In this document: piece after piece, positions 51,651 to 63,173 of the stretch
Layout: every line of letters starts with the position of its first letter
Numbering within the stretch: position 1 is the first letter of the stretch
Source of the DNA: Hennigella sp045641165
Lineage (GTDB): Bacteria > Bacillota_I > Bacilli_A > Mycoplasmatales > Mycoplasmoidaceae
DNA length: 64,000 bases
Direction of reading: 5' to 3'
NCBI GenBank assembly: GCA_045641165.1
Contig: JAZUGL010000006.1
Span: forward strand, 30,737-94,736
The notes under the pieces: generated by a model
What the model saw: only the letters and a program-made list of their open reading frames with translations
The model's database searches: none
Told to the model about the DNA's origin: nothing
Translations under genes and position numbers: made by a program

Positions 51651-52193
51651 TTAACTCCTTTTGATGCTAGCAAGAATCCTTTTGCCATTAATCTTACCTT
51701 GGCGTAAGATAAGATTCTTGTCTAAGTCAATAATAGTAGAAGCAGTATTAGATAGTTTGAAATCAGGATCATTAACTAAAGCTAATTCAAATTCTCTATC
51801 ATTAAAGATTCTTTTAGCTTGATTAACATTAACAATTGGTTTTTGCCCAGAGATATTAGCAGATGAACTAAAAAGCGGTCCAACTTTATCCATTAAGGAT
51901 AAAAGTAGACTACTTTTTGGAATACGATAACCTTGTTGTTTTCAAATAATTGTTAAAGCACCTGGTCAATATTTAGCAATTGCTTTTTCGGCTGCTTTAG
52001 GTAAATTTAAAGTTTTAATATCATCAATAAAAGTAACGAGCTTTTTCTCTAAAGAACGTTGTTTAATTTGGTAAATATTTTTTTCTGTGAGACTAACAAT
52101 ACCCCACACAGTATCTGTAGGAAGAATTACAGCCTTATTGTTTCTTAACTCAAAGGCAATTTCATTAATGTCAGTTGGTGAATAAACTTGCAT
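51651..52193 (-). CDS. tsaC: Threonylcarbamoyl-AMP synthase (TsaC/Sua5/YrdC)
   Basis: This enzyme makes threonylcarbamoyl-AMP for the t6A37 modification of ANN-reading tRNAs. The 180-residue protein has ILPTDTVWGIVSL, KQRSLEKK (compare KxRp in YrdC), WPGALTIIW and the SSANISGQKP motif. It is the single-domain TsaC form without a Sua5 extension. It is the first gene of the nucleoside-uptake operon, behind a promoter overlapped by a palindrome. UGA codes Trp in WPG and WKQQ. Confidence 0.94.
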
Positions 52194-52196
52194 CTT

Positions 52197-52219
52197 AATG
52201 AATACTTGTATTCATTATA
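52197..52219 (-). promoter_or_regulatory. tsaC-bmp-nup-upp promoter overlapped by a 20-bp palindrome
   Basis: AATGAATAC - TT - GTATTCATT is a perfect 9-2-9 inverted repeat (52197-52216). Its distal end overlaps the -10 box TATAAT on the minus strand (52214-52219), and it stops 3 nt before the tsaC ATG. It could be an operator, or fold in the 5' leader next to the start codon. Confidence 0.6.
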
Positions 52220-52330
52220 AACACCATTTTTCATTTATTAAACATAAACTTTAAATAAATAAAAAATATATTTTAAGTTAATGATATATGATATAAATAA
52301 TATATATTTATATATATTAAGGAGTTAAAA

Positions 52331-52651
52331 ATGATTAACAAAGTAATACTTGAAGGTGTAGTAACTAGATCTTCATGAGGAAAGAATAAAGAAGAAGGTG
52401 GTTACTTCTTAAATATTAAGCAAGAAAGAATTTTTAACAAGTTCAGATCTGTTAATTCTTTTTCAGCTTATGCAAACAGACCTTTAGCTGCTGAAATAGC
52501 TAAAGCTGTTGAAGCTGAACCTAACTGCCGTATATATATAGAAGGTAAACTAAGAACATATTTCTCTAAAAAAGATAAATTATTCCACACGACGATTCTA
52601 ATTGAAAAATTTAGTAAGCTTGGTCCTGATGCAACCTCTGCTTCCAAATAA
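52331..52651 (+). CDS. Second SSB-like OB-fold protein, 106 aa
   Basis: The protein opens MINKVILEGVVTRSSWGKNK, has a central SVNSFSAYANRPLAAEIAKA and ends with CRIYIEGKLRTYF and TTILIEKFSKLG. This is the strand order of bacterial SSB without the long acidic tail. Conserved aromatic contact residues are fewer than in the 155-residue SSB at 41038. AAGGAG lies 8 nt before the ATG. It precedes thrS by 24 nt. It may be a specialised SSB paralogue or a PriB-like protein. Confidence 0.7.
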
Positions 52652-52675
52652 TTTTTGCATTAGAAAAGAGAAATA

Positions 52676-54400
52676 ATGAAATTAAATTTAAAAATGGCAT
52701 ATGCAGTTGCATATGTCTTACAAAAAAACCATAAGGCTAAAATAGCTGCTATTGGTGAAACTGAAAATAATTTTTATGTTGATTTTGAAGCAAAAGAAAT
52801 TCTTTCCATTGCTTCATTTAAAGAACTAGAAAGAGAAATTTTTAGCTTTTTATATGATCGTAATAATAAAGTAGAAGTTAAACAAAAAGCATTAAAAGAT
52901 GTTTTAGCTTGTAATTGTTTAACTAAAAATAAATATTTAGCTCATTGAGTTAAACAACATGAAGCAAAAACTATTAAGATGCTAAGAATTAATGATGATT
53001 TTAGATTTGTTAATTATTTAGAATCTAAAAATCTTAATTTCAATGAAATTAAATCATTTAAATTAGAAAATGTTTCTGGTGTTTATTGATTGTCTAATGC
53101 TAAAAATAAACAACTACAAAGAATTACTGGTTATGCTTTTGATTCAAAAGAAGAATTAAAAGCTTTTGAAGCTGATTTAAAAGATAAAAAAGAAAGAGAT
53201 CATAGAAAGATTGGTCAAGATCTTGAATTATTCACATTTAGTGATTTAGCAGGACAAGGTGCTCCTATTTGATTACCAAATGGTGCTGCAGTAATGTATG
53301 AAATAGATGATGCAGTAAGAAGAAATTTAATGGCTGCTGGCTTTAAATTTGTTTCTACTCCAGTTTTAGGTTCTGATGAACTATATAAAGTTTCGGGACA
53401 CTGATCTCACTACCGTGAGAATATGTTCCCTCCATTAAAAATAGATAAGGAAGTAATGGTTTTAAGACCAATGACTTGTCCTCATCACATGCTAGTTTAT
53501 AAATCTAAACCTAGAAGTTATAGAGAATTACCTTTTAGAATAGCTGAAAAAGCTATCTTACATAGATATGAAGCATCTGGTGCTTTAATTGGTCTAGAAC
53601 GTGTTAGAAACATGCAACTAATTGATACACATGTTATCATCAGACCAGATCAAATTGAAGCTGAAATTAAACATTATTACGAAGTAATTCTTAAATGTTT
53701 AAATATGTTTAACATTAAGATTCATCGTATAGATTTATCTTTACATGATCCTAAAAATAAAGAAAAGTTCTTTAATAATCCTGCAATGTGAAAAAAAGCA
53801 GAAAAAGAACTTGAATCTGTCATGAAATCTATGGGAATGAAATATGAAAAGAAAGTAGGCGAAGCTGCTTTCTATGGTCCTAAGATTGATATTCAAATGA
53901 AAACTGCTTTAGGTCATATCATTACTATGTCAACTATTCAACTTGACTTCTTATTACCTGAAAGATTTAAACTTGAATACATTGATCAAAATGGTAAAAC
54001 ACAAAGACCTATTTTAGTTCATGGTGGTATTATTGGAACACTTGAAAGATTTATGTCTATATTACTTGAAAGTAATAAAGGTGTTTTCCCATTATGATTA
54101 GCACCTATTCAAGTACAACTAATTCCAGTAGTTGAAAGGCATGCTTCTTTCTGCTATAAGTTAGCACAAAAATTACTTGATAACCAAATTAGAGTTGATG
54201 TAGATAACTCTGATGAAAGATTAGGTAAGAAGATTAGAAATGCTCAAATTAAGAAAGTTCCTTACCAAATAGTTGTTGGTGATGAAGAAATTAAATCTGG
54301 TAATGTCTCTTATAGAGAATATGGAAAACAAAATGTTACATCTGTTAAATTTGATGATTTTGTTAATCTTCTTAAGAAACAAATTAGTTCACACAAATAA
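52676..54400 (+). CDS. thrS: Threonyl-tRNA synthetase with degenerate editing domain
   Basis: ThrRS charges tRNA-Thr. The 574-residue protein has the class II core: motif 2 region MTCPHHMLVYKSKPRSYREL with the zinc Cys, YGPKIDIQM, and VHGGIIGTLERFM as motif 3, followed by an anticodon-binding domain. The TGS domain is absent. The editing domain fold is still traceable (ENVSGVYWLSNAKNKQLQRI), but the catalytic HSxxH is replaced near MAYAV and the CRGPH motif by LESKNLNFNE. Loss of ThrRS editing has been reported in mycoplasmas. UGA codes Trp repeatedly. Confidence 0.94.
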
Positions 54401-54450
54401 TTAATAGATTAAGTGTTTTTATATTAAAATAAATATTACGGATTAGAAAA

Positions 54451-54738
54451 ATGAAAGAAAAAATTCATCCAGTTAGTAAATTAACTACATTCAAATGTGC
54501 TACTTGCGGTAGCGAATACCAAATTATGTCAACTTGTAAAGCTGACACAGTTATGGTTGACGTTTGTGCTAATTGCCACCCAGTTTTTGTTGGCAAGAGT
54601 GTTGATACAGCTGTTAAAGGTAGGGCAGAAAAACTTGCTGCTAAATTTGAAAAGAAAGATTACAAACCTAAAGAAAAGAAAGTTAGGGTTAAAAAACAAA
54701 AAACAGTTATTTCTAATCTTGACGACTTAAGCAAATAG
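54451..54738 (+). CDS. rpmE: 50S ribosomal protein L31, zinc-binding type
   Basis: The 95-residue L31 has two CxxC pairs (CATC, CANC), with Cys in STCK as an additional residue, and HPVFVGK near the usual C-terminus of the conserved part. A ~30-residue Lys-rich tail follows, as in other mollicutes. It stands as a single gene before prfA with its own terminator. Confidence 0.93.
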   Translation: MKEKIHPVSKLTTFKCATCGSEYQIMSTCKADTVMVDVCANCHPVFVGKSVDTAVKGRAEKLAAKFEKKDYKPKEKKVRVKKQKTVISNLDDLSK

Positions 54739-54751
54739 CTTAACATAGATA

Positions 54752-54779
54752 AAAGGCGACATTTTTTGTTGTCTTTTTT
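54752..54779 (+). terminator. rpmE terminator
   Basis: AAAGGCGACA pairs with TGTTGTCTTT through G-U pairs across a T-rich loop, followed by T6. Confidence 0.6.
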
Positions 54780-54796
54780 CTTTTTCTTGGAGCAAT

Positions 54797-55888
54797 ATGG
54801 AATACAATAAAAATTTATTTGAAGCAGTAGAGGCAATCGTAAAAAAATATCATGAATTATCTGACAAGGTTAATTCTGATACTTCTTTGCCTTTTGAAGA
54901 AGTTAAAAATATTAATAAACAACTTAAAAAACATGAACCAGTTGTTGCTAAGTTTCAAGAACTTAAAACATTAATTGATCAAACTAAACAAGCAGAAGAT
55001 ATTTTGAATGACTCATCTATTAAAGATGCTGACTTCATAAGTATGGCTAAGGCTGATCTAGAAAGAAATAAAACTTTAATTGCTCCACTAGAACTTGAAA
55101 TTAAAACTTTATTATTACCGGTAGATCCAAACAATGAAAGAAACGTTATTGTGGAAATGAGACCAGCCGCTGGTGGTGATGAATCAGCATTATTTGTTTC
55201 TGATTTATTTGATACATATAAACGTTACTTTGATAACCAAAAATGAAAATGTAACATCATGGATGTTAGTCCACAAGGTAATGGTTATTCATATTTGTCT
55301 TTTAGTGTTAAAGGTAAAGATGTATATTCAAAAATGAAATTCGAATCAGGTGTGCATCGTGTACAACGTGTACCAGCTACTGAATCAAAAGGAAGAGTAC
55401 ACACTTCTACAATTACTGTAGCAGTATTACCAGAAATGGATGATATTGAAATTAAAATCAATCCTGCAGATCTAAGAATAGATGTTTATCGTGCTTCAGG
55501 TGCTGGTGGACAACATGTTAATAGAACTGAATCAGCAGTAAGATTAACACATATGCCTAGTGGTATAGTTGTTGCTTGTCAATCTGAAAGAAGTCAAATT
55601 GAAAACAGAGCTAAAGCAATGAATTTGCTTAAAGCTAAACTATGACAAAAAGCAGAAGAAGACAGAAAAGCACAAGAAGATTCAACTAGACGTAGTCAAG
55701 TTGGTACTGGTGAAAGAGCAGAAAAAATTAGAACTTACAACTATCCTCAAAATAGAATTACAGACCACCGTATTGGTTTAACATTAAACAAACTTGACTT
55801 TATTATGCAAGGTGGAACATTAGAAGAACTTCATGACCAATTAATTGCAGATGAGCAAGCTAAATTAATGGAAAAATTAAAAATCTAA
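54797..55888 (+). CDS. prfA: Peptide chain release factor 1
   Basis: RF1 reads UAA and UAG. The 363-residue protein has the codon-recognition motif PAT in VPATESKGRVHTS and the catalytic GGQ in SGAGGQHVN. Because UGA means Trp here, RF1 should suffice and RF2 is expected to be missing; no RF2 gene is in the window. Its stop codon overlaps the prmC ATG by one base (TAATG). Confidence 0.97.
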
Positions 55889-56700
55889 TGACTTACAACG
55901 AATTGTTTTTTGAATTTAGAAAAAGATATGACAATCAACATGATGTCATCTTTTTTGAAATTCTTTTTTCCACTAGTAAATTAATAAAAAACAAAGAAGA
56001 TTTTGCTAGCCAACACAATAATCAAATTGATTTCAAAATCAAAGATTTTGATAAGAAATGCAAGATGTATTTTAAAAAAGAAATGCCGCTTGCTCATGTT
56101 ACAAACCAAACTACTTTTATGGGTTTAAAATTTCAAGTGTCTAAAAAGGTTTTGGCGCCGAGAGATATTACTGAACAGATGGTTAAAGATTTTATTTATA
56201 GACATCGTGATGACTCATATGCAAAAGTATTGGATATGTGTTGTGGTTGCGGTTGTATTGGAATCACAATTAAGAAAAATTGTCCACAAATGGATGTTAC
56301 TTGTGTTGACAAATATTGAGGACCATTATTTGACACAAATGCAAATGCAATTGCACATAAAACACAAATTACAATTGATGTCAGTGATGCAAAAAAATAT
56401 CTTGCTAAACTAGGAAGTTTAGATATATTGATATCTAACCCACCATATATCAACAAGAAAAATTTTAAAAATAACAAGATGTTTAAATGAGAAAATAAAA
56501 AAACTTTAATTGCAAAAGATAATGGTTTAGAATTTTACAAAATCTATTTTGAATGATTAAATAAACACACATTTAAAGAAGCTTGATTAGAAATTGGTTA
56601 TGATCTTGTTGATGCTTTAAAACAAGAGCTAGCAAAGTATCCAAATCTTGTTGGACAGTTCATTACAGACAGAAATTATTTAATCGTCTTTAACAAATAA
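55888..56700 (+). CDS. prmC: Release-factor glutamine methyltransferase
   Basis: PrmC methylates the Gln of the release-factor GGQ motif. The 270-residue protein has a helical N-terminus, VLAPRDITE (compare IPRPETE), the SAM site VLDMCCGCGCIGI and the catalytic SNPPYINKK. UGA encodes several Trp. It is coupled to prfA, its substrate gene, by overlap. Confidence 0.95.
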
Positions 56701-56701
56701 A

Positions 56702-56721
56702 AAAGAAAGTTTACTTTCTTT
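56702..56721 (+). terminator. prfA-prmC terminator
   Basis: AAAGAAAGT / ACTTTCTTT forms a 9-bp stem with a TT loop and ends in T-rich sequence right after the prmC stop. Confidence 0.75.
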
Positions 56722-56737
56722 TTTTATGTCTATTAAC

Positions 56738-56743
56738 TATAAT
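56738..56743 (+). promoter_or_regulatory. -10 box of the amino-acid permease gene
   Basis: TATAAT lies nine bases before the ATG at 56753, without a ribosome-binding site. An upstream in-frame ATG at 56726 lies before the promoter and is unlikely to be used. Confidence 0.6.
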
Positions 56744-56752
56744 AGATTAAAT

Positions 56753-58360
56753 ATGGCACTTCAAAAAAAACACATAAGTAAAGGTGAATTAGCTAAGAAA
56801 AAAATTACCTTCTTTTCAGCTGTTTTACTTGTTATCGGTTCATCTATTGGTGCTGGTATCTTTTTAAAGAATGGTGAAGTACTAGAAAATGTTGGTGGCA
56901 GCATTGTTTTAGCTTTTGTTTCATGATTACTTTCAATTGTTGGTGTAATTTGCATGGGTGTTTCATTAGCTGAAATTGCTTCGCATGATGAAAAATCTAA
57001 TTTAGGTGTAATTCAATGAGTTAAGAAATTCTGTAACAAGAATTTATTCAAAGCAGCTAAATATTTCATGGCTGTAATATATTTGCCATTTAACTTCTTT
57101 GTTATGCCTTACTATGCGGTGATGACATTACAAGATGCTTTTGGTTGACAAACGCAATGGTGAATAGCAGCATTAATAGCATTTGCTATTATGATTTACT
57201 TTTTTATTTCTGCTGGTATTAGTTCAAGAGTGGCTGATATTCAAAACAAAGTTGTTTTATCAGTTAAGTTTATTCCACTATTATTCTGCGCTTTAGCTGG
57301 AATTATTTTGGCAGCAAGTGGTTTCTTTAAAGTGGGTAGTGAAGGCTATCCTCATTGATTACCAACAAATTGAGGAATGCAAGAAAGTGCATTATCTTTA
57401 ATGCAACTGTTCCCAGTACTAGGAATCTTTGGTTCAATTCCTGCTATTATCTTTAGTTTTGATGGTTTCTATGCTTCTGCAGGTATTCAATCTGAAATGC
57501 AAGAACCAAACAAAACACCTTTAGCCTTAATTGTTGGGCTTATTATTGTTTCAGTTTTTGATGTTTTAATTACTGTTTCACTATTACTTGGTTCACAAAA
57601 TGGTAAGATTTCAACATTGAACTTTTTCAGTGAAAATAATTGACACATTATTATCACAATAATGGAAGTTTTTGTTGCTTTTGGTATTTTAGGAATAGTT
57701 AATGGTTTTGCTGTCTATAATCCAAGATATTATGAAGATTTAATCAAAGATTGCCAACTACCATTTAGTGGCAAACTTAAAAAGAGAATTAACCCAAATA
57801 GACCAACAATTGGTTTGCTTTATTCTGGTGCTTTATGCTTATTCTTCTTTATTGTTTTAACTGCTATTGGTGCATTTGGTTATACAGATGTTGGTAACTA
57901 TGCAAATACACCAATGATTCCTATCTGAGGTGGAGAAGCACAAGTTTGAGGTTATCAACTTGTATCTAATTTACCTGGTGATCTAAACCACTTATATTCA
58001 TTCTGCGATTTAATGGCTAACTGAACATCTATTCTTGTCTTCTTATGTATTGTTTTAGCAACTGTTGGTTGCTTAAAAAACAGAAGAACTAACAAAGTTA
58101 AAGTAACAAAAATTAAAGGTTTTGTTCCTTGTGCTATTGTTTCTATAACATTAATTGGTTTAGCAATTCTATTTATCTTTGCTGCTTCATTTGGAGATAT
58201 TGTTCTTGTTTACACAAGACAAGCAGCATTTGATCAACAAATAGGAGCAATAATGAAATTGGTTGTTCTGGCATTATTCATCTTAATTTGTGCAATTCCT
58301 AGTGCTTATGAAGCACATCAAGAGAAAAATAGACCATCTCACTATAGAGTTTGAATGTAA
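56753..58360 (+). CDS. APC-family amino-acid permease
   Basis: The 535-residue protein has about twelve hydrophobic segments. The first one carries the APC substrate-binding loop VIGSSIGAGIFLKNG. The middle has FSFDGFYASAGIQSEMQEPN, another landmark of the family, and a long extracellular loop follows around residues 370-420. UGA encodes many Trp. The amino-acid substrate is not predictable. It is followed 2 nt later by the EzrA-like gene. Confidence 0.88.
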
Positions 58361-58362
58361 TT

Positions 58363-60039
58363 ATGATGGAAGAAGTTTTACGGGCACTGATTATTACTTT
58401 CTTAGCTTTGTTTACAGCTGGTTTTATTGTTTTTTCTGTCTTTTTTATCATTTACAAAGTTTATTTCAAAAAGCAATGAAAGCTAATGGAAAGATATAAC
58501 CGTTTATCTTCTTCAATGTATAGTGTCAATTTTTTCAAAATTGAAGTATTACATAAAAATGGTTTGATTGCTCCTGAAAAATATCAAAAGATTAAAAACC
58601 AATATGAAACAATAGATGAAAATTTAAAAGTTATTTATGACAATTTAATGACTTTAACTAAAGAAATAAATATGATGAACCTAGAACCAGCTAAATACCA
58701 TCTAGGTTTTATTGCTAAACAACTAGATAGTGCAGATAAAGACTTTGGTTCATTTGGTGGTGAATATGATAAATACACTGCTTATCCTGATGAACTTAAT
58801 AATATTTTCCAAACATATTTGGATATTTTTGAATCATTAAATGAGTTTTATAACACTAGAGTTCTTTATCATGAAGACTTCAAAAAGATTAATAAATTAT
58901 TTGACACAATTGCTAAAGAAATTAAGTCTATTCCAGAATTTAGTAGTAAGTTTAATTACAAACTAACAATTAATGTATTAATTGATCTTCATAATAGAAT
59001 TGAGGCTTTAGTTAAAGTTTTGTTTGTTGTATTGAAGTTTCAAATTGTTCAAATCTATTTAAGAACTTCAATGACTAAAAACAACCAAATCATTAATGCT
59101 AACTATAAATCTATTGCTCATACTGACTTGCCTATCTTACAAAAGTCAATCAATATCTATAAAACAAGTTATTTAGGCTTTGTTAAAAGCTTTAAAGCAT
59201 TAGATTTAAATAATGCACAAAGACAATTACTTACAGCTACAAAAGCTTTAATAAATGTAAACCAATTCTGTTACATTCATTCTAAAACAAGAGATTTAAT
59301 CAATATCAGTTTACAAGATATTGATGAACAAACAAAAGATATCTTAAACAACAAAGAACATATTGTTGCTAGCTTAAGTGCTATATCTGCTAACTTTGTT
59401 AAAGATAGTAATGTTAAATCCTGATTTAAAACTGTTTCTAAAGATTTAATTAGAATTGAAAAATTAGTAAATGAGTCACAACTAATTGATTACAAGACTC
59501 ATTCTCAAAAGATTAAAGCATTGGAAGATTTAGCTAATATTTCAGGTGAAATCATTGAAAAGAAAGATGAAATCAATGATTGTATTAATGGCATTAATAA
59601 ACATTTAGGTCAATTAATTGCCACTATTAATGACTTAAATGATTTGTATATCTACTTATGCCAATTATCAGCAGTAGCTAACCAAATCTTACCTAATAAC
59701 CAAGAAAGAGCATTATTAAAACAAGCAATGAAAGAAAACATTAATGTAATTAATGCTTTAATTAATTTAATCATTGCTGATCAACAACCTGATTTTGATA
59801 AGATTACTTCTTCAACAAATAGCATCATCAATAATGTGAACCAAATCTATACAAAGATTAATAATGACACTATTTTAAAGTCTTATGCTTCTAAACTTCT
59901 TGTTTATGCTAACAGATATCGTTCTAAGAAAGATTTTAAGAAAGCATTTAGTGAAATTGATGATGCTTTCAAATCTAGTCATTACGCACAATGCATAGAT
60001 GCGTTATTAATAGTAATTAATAAGAATAAAAATAAATAA
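58363..60039 (+). CDS. EzrA-like single-pass membrane coiled-coil protein
   Basis: The 558-residue protein has an N-terminal hydrophobic helix (ALIITFLALFTAGFIVFSVF) with a short outside end, followed by a basic anchor (YKVYFKKQWK). About 500 residues of almost uninterrupted helix with heptad spacing follow, rich in Asn, Lys, Asp and Leu. Topology and length match EzrA (~560), the spectrin-like regulator of FtsZ rings in Firmicutes. Sequence identity is too low for certainty, so a different structural role is possible. Confidence 0.65.
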
Positions 60040-60133
60040 GGCTTTTTATAGCTTTTGTGTTATTATATTATTACGTTAACGATACACACGGTTAAGTTGT
60101 ATTTATAAAATATAGTAAAAATAAGGAGAATAA

Positions 60134-60553
60134 ATGCCTACTATACAACAACTAATACGTCACAAACGTAAAAGTAAAAAATCAAAATCTAAATCTCCCG
60201 CTTTGTTAAATACTTATAACTCTTTCAAAAGACAACAAAAGTATTCACCAAGCCCATTAAAAAGAGGAGTTTGTACCAGAGTTGGTACAATGACACCTAA
60301 AAAGCCTAACTCAGCCTTAAGAAAATATGCTAAGGTTAAACTAACTAATAGAGAAGAAGTTTTAGCATATATTCCAGGTGAAGGCCACAACCTACAAGAA
60401 CACTCAGTTGTTCTAATTCGTGGTGGTCGTGTTAAAGACTTACCGGGTGTGAGATATCACATCGTTAGAGGTACTTTAGATACACAAGGTGTAGCTAAAA
60501 GAAACCAACAAAGATCTGCCTATGGTGCTAAAAAACCTAAGAAAGCAGCTTAG
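60134..60553 (+). CDS. rpsL: 30S ribosomal protein S12
   Basis: The 139-residue S12 is at the decoding centre. It has CTRVGTMTPKKPNSALRK with the streptomycin-contact Lys, and LPGVRYHIVRG. UAAGGAG-type site AAGGAG precedes the ATG by 7 nt. It begins the rpsL-rpsG-fusA operon. Confidence 0.97.
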   Translation: MPTIQQLIRHKRKSKKSKSKSPALLNTYNSFKRQQKYSPSPLKRGVCTRVGTMTPKKPNSALRKYAKVKLTNREEVLAYIPGEGHNLQEHSVVLIRGGRVKDLPGVRYHIVRGTLDTQGVAKRNQQRSAYGAKKPKKAA

Positions 60554-60566
60554 AAAGGACTAGATT

Positions 60567-61034
60567 ATGAGAAAAAAGCAAGCAGAAAAAAGATCTGTAT
60601 TACCTGATCCAGTCTTTAATTCAAGAATAGTTACTAAAGCCATTAACATGGTAATGTTAGATGGTAAAAAAGGCCTTGCACAATCTATTGTGTATGGTGC
60701 TTTTGATCAAGTAGAAAAGAAAACTAAAAAGAAAGCAATTGAAGTTTTTAATAAGGCATTAGATAACATTATGCCTTCTATGGAACTTAAAGTTAGAAGA
60801 ATAGCTGGTTCTAACTACCAAGTTCCTACTCCTGTAGGCGAAGAAAGAAAGATTGCTTTAGGATTAAGATGATTAATCTTATATGCAAGAAATAGAAATG
60901 AAAAAACTATGCTAGAAAGACTAGCAAACGAAATCATTGATGCTTCTAATGGTATTGGTGGTGCAGTTAAGAAAAAAGAAGATACTCACAAGATGGCTGA
61001 AGCAAACAAAGCTTTTGCTCACTTGAAATTTTAG
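60567..61034 (+). CDS. rpsG: 30S ribosomal protein S7
   Basis: The 155-residue S7 is a primary binder of the 16S 3' domain. It has LPDPVFNSRIVTKAINMVM, the signature MELKVRRIAGSNYQVPTPV, and RWLILYARNRNEKTM with a UGA-coded Trp. It lies between rpsL (13 nt) and fusA (9 nt). Confidence 0.97.
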
Positions 61035-61043
61035 GAGTTATTT

Positions 61044-63125
61044 ATGGCTAGACAATTTGCATTAGATAAATATAGAAACTTCGGTATCATGGCCCACATT
61101 GATGCTGGTAAAACAACAACATCAGAACGTATCTTATTCCATGGTGGTAAAACACATAAGATTGGAGAAGTTCATGATGGTGGTGCTACCATGGACTGAA
61201 TGGAACAAGAAAAAGAACGTGGTATTACAATTACTGCAGCTGCTACATATGTAACATGAAAAGGCTGCGAACTTAACCTAATTGATACTCCCGGACACGT
61301 AGACTTTACAGTAGAAGTAGAAAGATCATTAAGAGTACTTGATGGTGCTGTTACAGTTTTAGACAGTCAACAAGGTGTTGAACCACAAACTGAAACAGTT
61401 TGAAGACAAGCAACTGAATATAAAGTACCAAGAATTGTTTATTGTAATAAGATGGACAAAGTTGGTGCTGACTTTGAAATGTGTCTAGAATCTATTAAAA
61501 AGAATCTAGGTGCTAAAGGTGTTGCAATCCAATATCCTATTGGAGCAGAAAACAACTTCATTGGAACTATTGATTTAGTTACGATGAAATGTAGAATGTT
61601 TGATGGTAAACCAGAAGAAAACTATAAGATTGCAGAAATTCCTGCAGACTTAGTTGATAAAGCTAAACACTTTAGACAAATTCTTGTCGAAGAAGCTGTT
61701 AACTATGACGAAGCATGTATGGAAAAATACTTAAATGGTCAAGATTTAACAGAAGAAGAATTAAAAATGTGTATTAGAAAAGGTACACTAACAGCTGAAT
61801 TCCACCCAGTATTATGTGGAACATCTTTCAAAAACAAAGGCGTTAAAGCTGTACTTGATGCAGTAGTTGACTATTTACCAAGTCCTGCTGACTGTCCTGC
61901 TATTAAAGTAACTGATGAAAACACTAATAAAGAAATAGAACTTAGAAATAATGATGATGGTAAGTTTGTTGCTTTAGCCTTTAAAGTTGCTACTGACCCA
62001 TTTGTGGGTAGAATTACCTTCATTAGACTTTATTCAGGTGTATTAAAAGCAGGTTCATATGTAATTAACTCTAAAAGAGGAGTTAAAGAACGTGTATCAC
62101 GTTTAATTAAGATGCACTCTAATAACAGAAATGAAATTCCTGAAATCGTTGCAGGTGATATTTGTGCCGTAGTAGGTTTAAAATCTACTACTACAGGTGA
62201 TACACTTTGTGATGAAAGCTTAGATGTTAAACTAGAATCAATGAAATTTGCTGAACCAGTTATTTCCTTAGCTGTTGAACCTAAAACTAAAGCAGACCAA
62301 GAAAAAATGGGTATTGCTTTGCAAAAACTAGCAGAAGAAGATCCAACATTTAGAACTTATACAGATCATGAAACTGGTCAATGTATTATTTCTGGTATGG
62401 GTGAGCTTCACTTACAAATTATTGTTGACCGTATGAGAAGAGAATTTAAGGTTGATGTAAATGCTGGTGCACCACAAGTTTCTTATAGAGAAACATTCAC
62501 TAAACCTGGTGAAGCTGAAGGCAAATACATTAAACAATCTGGTGGTCATGGTCAATATGGACACTGTGTGGTAAGATTTGAACCTAACAAAGATAAAGGT
62601 TATGAATTTGTTAATGACATCGTTGGTGGTAAGATTCCAAGAGAATTTATTAAACCGATTGACCAAGGTATTCAAGAAGCCATGAAGGCTGGTCCTTTAG
62701 CTGGATATCCATTAATGGATATTAAAGCTACAGTCTTTGATGGTTCTTACCATGATGTTGACTCATCTGAAATGGCCTTTAAAGTTGCTGCTAGCTTAGC
62801 TTTAAAAGAAGCTGCTAAGAAATGTGGTCTAGTATTACTTGAACCAATTATGTCAGTAGACATTGTTGTTCCAGACCAATATCTTGGTGATACTATGGGT
62901 GATATTAGTTCTAGAAGAGGAACTATTGAATCAACCGAAACTAGAAACAATGCCCAAATGATTAAAGCTAAAGTTCCTTTAAAGAACATGTTTGGTTATG
63001 CTACCGATTTAAGATCATTTACTCAAGGTAGAGGTAACTATGTAATGCAATTTAGTCATTATGCTCAAGCTCCTAAATCTGTAGTGGATGAAGTAGTAGC
63101 TGCTAGAACAGGAAACAAGAAATAA
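61044..63125 (+). CDS. fusA: Elongation factor G
   Basis: EF-G drives translocation. The 693-residue protein has the G1 motif AHIDAGKTT, G2 RGITI, DTPGHVDF and NKMD, then domains II-V with GMGELHLQ and a C-terminal region of normal length. Four UGA codons encode Trp in the first 130 residues (MDWMEQ, VTWKG, VWRQ). AGGAG lies before the ATG, inside the rpsG stop region. Confidence 0.98.
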
Positions 63126-63127
63126 TA

Positions 63128-63148
63128 AAAACACATTTTATGTGTTTT
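63128..63148 (+). terminator. rpsL-rpsG-fusA terminator
   Basis: AAAACACA / TGTGTTTT forms an 8-bp stem with a 5-nt loop and a T8 tail, directly after fusA. Confidence 0.82.
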
Positions 63149-63161
63149 TTTTATTTATCTA

Positions 63162-63167
63162 TATAAT
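63162..63167 (+). promoter_or_regulatory. -10 box upstream of the micro-ORF
   Basis: TATAAT ends six bases before an ATG at 63174 and would start a short leader transcript. Confidence 0.5.
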
Positions 63168-63173
63168 ATAGTT

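Noticed and set aside
52220..52330. AT-rich region considered as a replication origin.
   Set aside because: No DnaA-box cluster or dnaA/dnaN neighbours; it is a divergent promoter region for tsaC and the second SSB.
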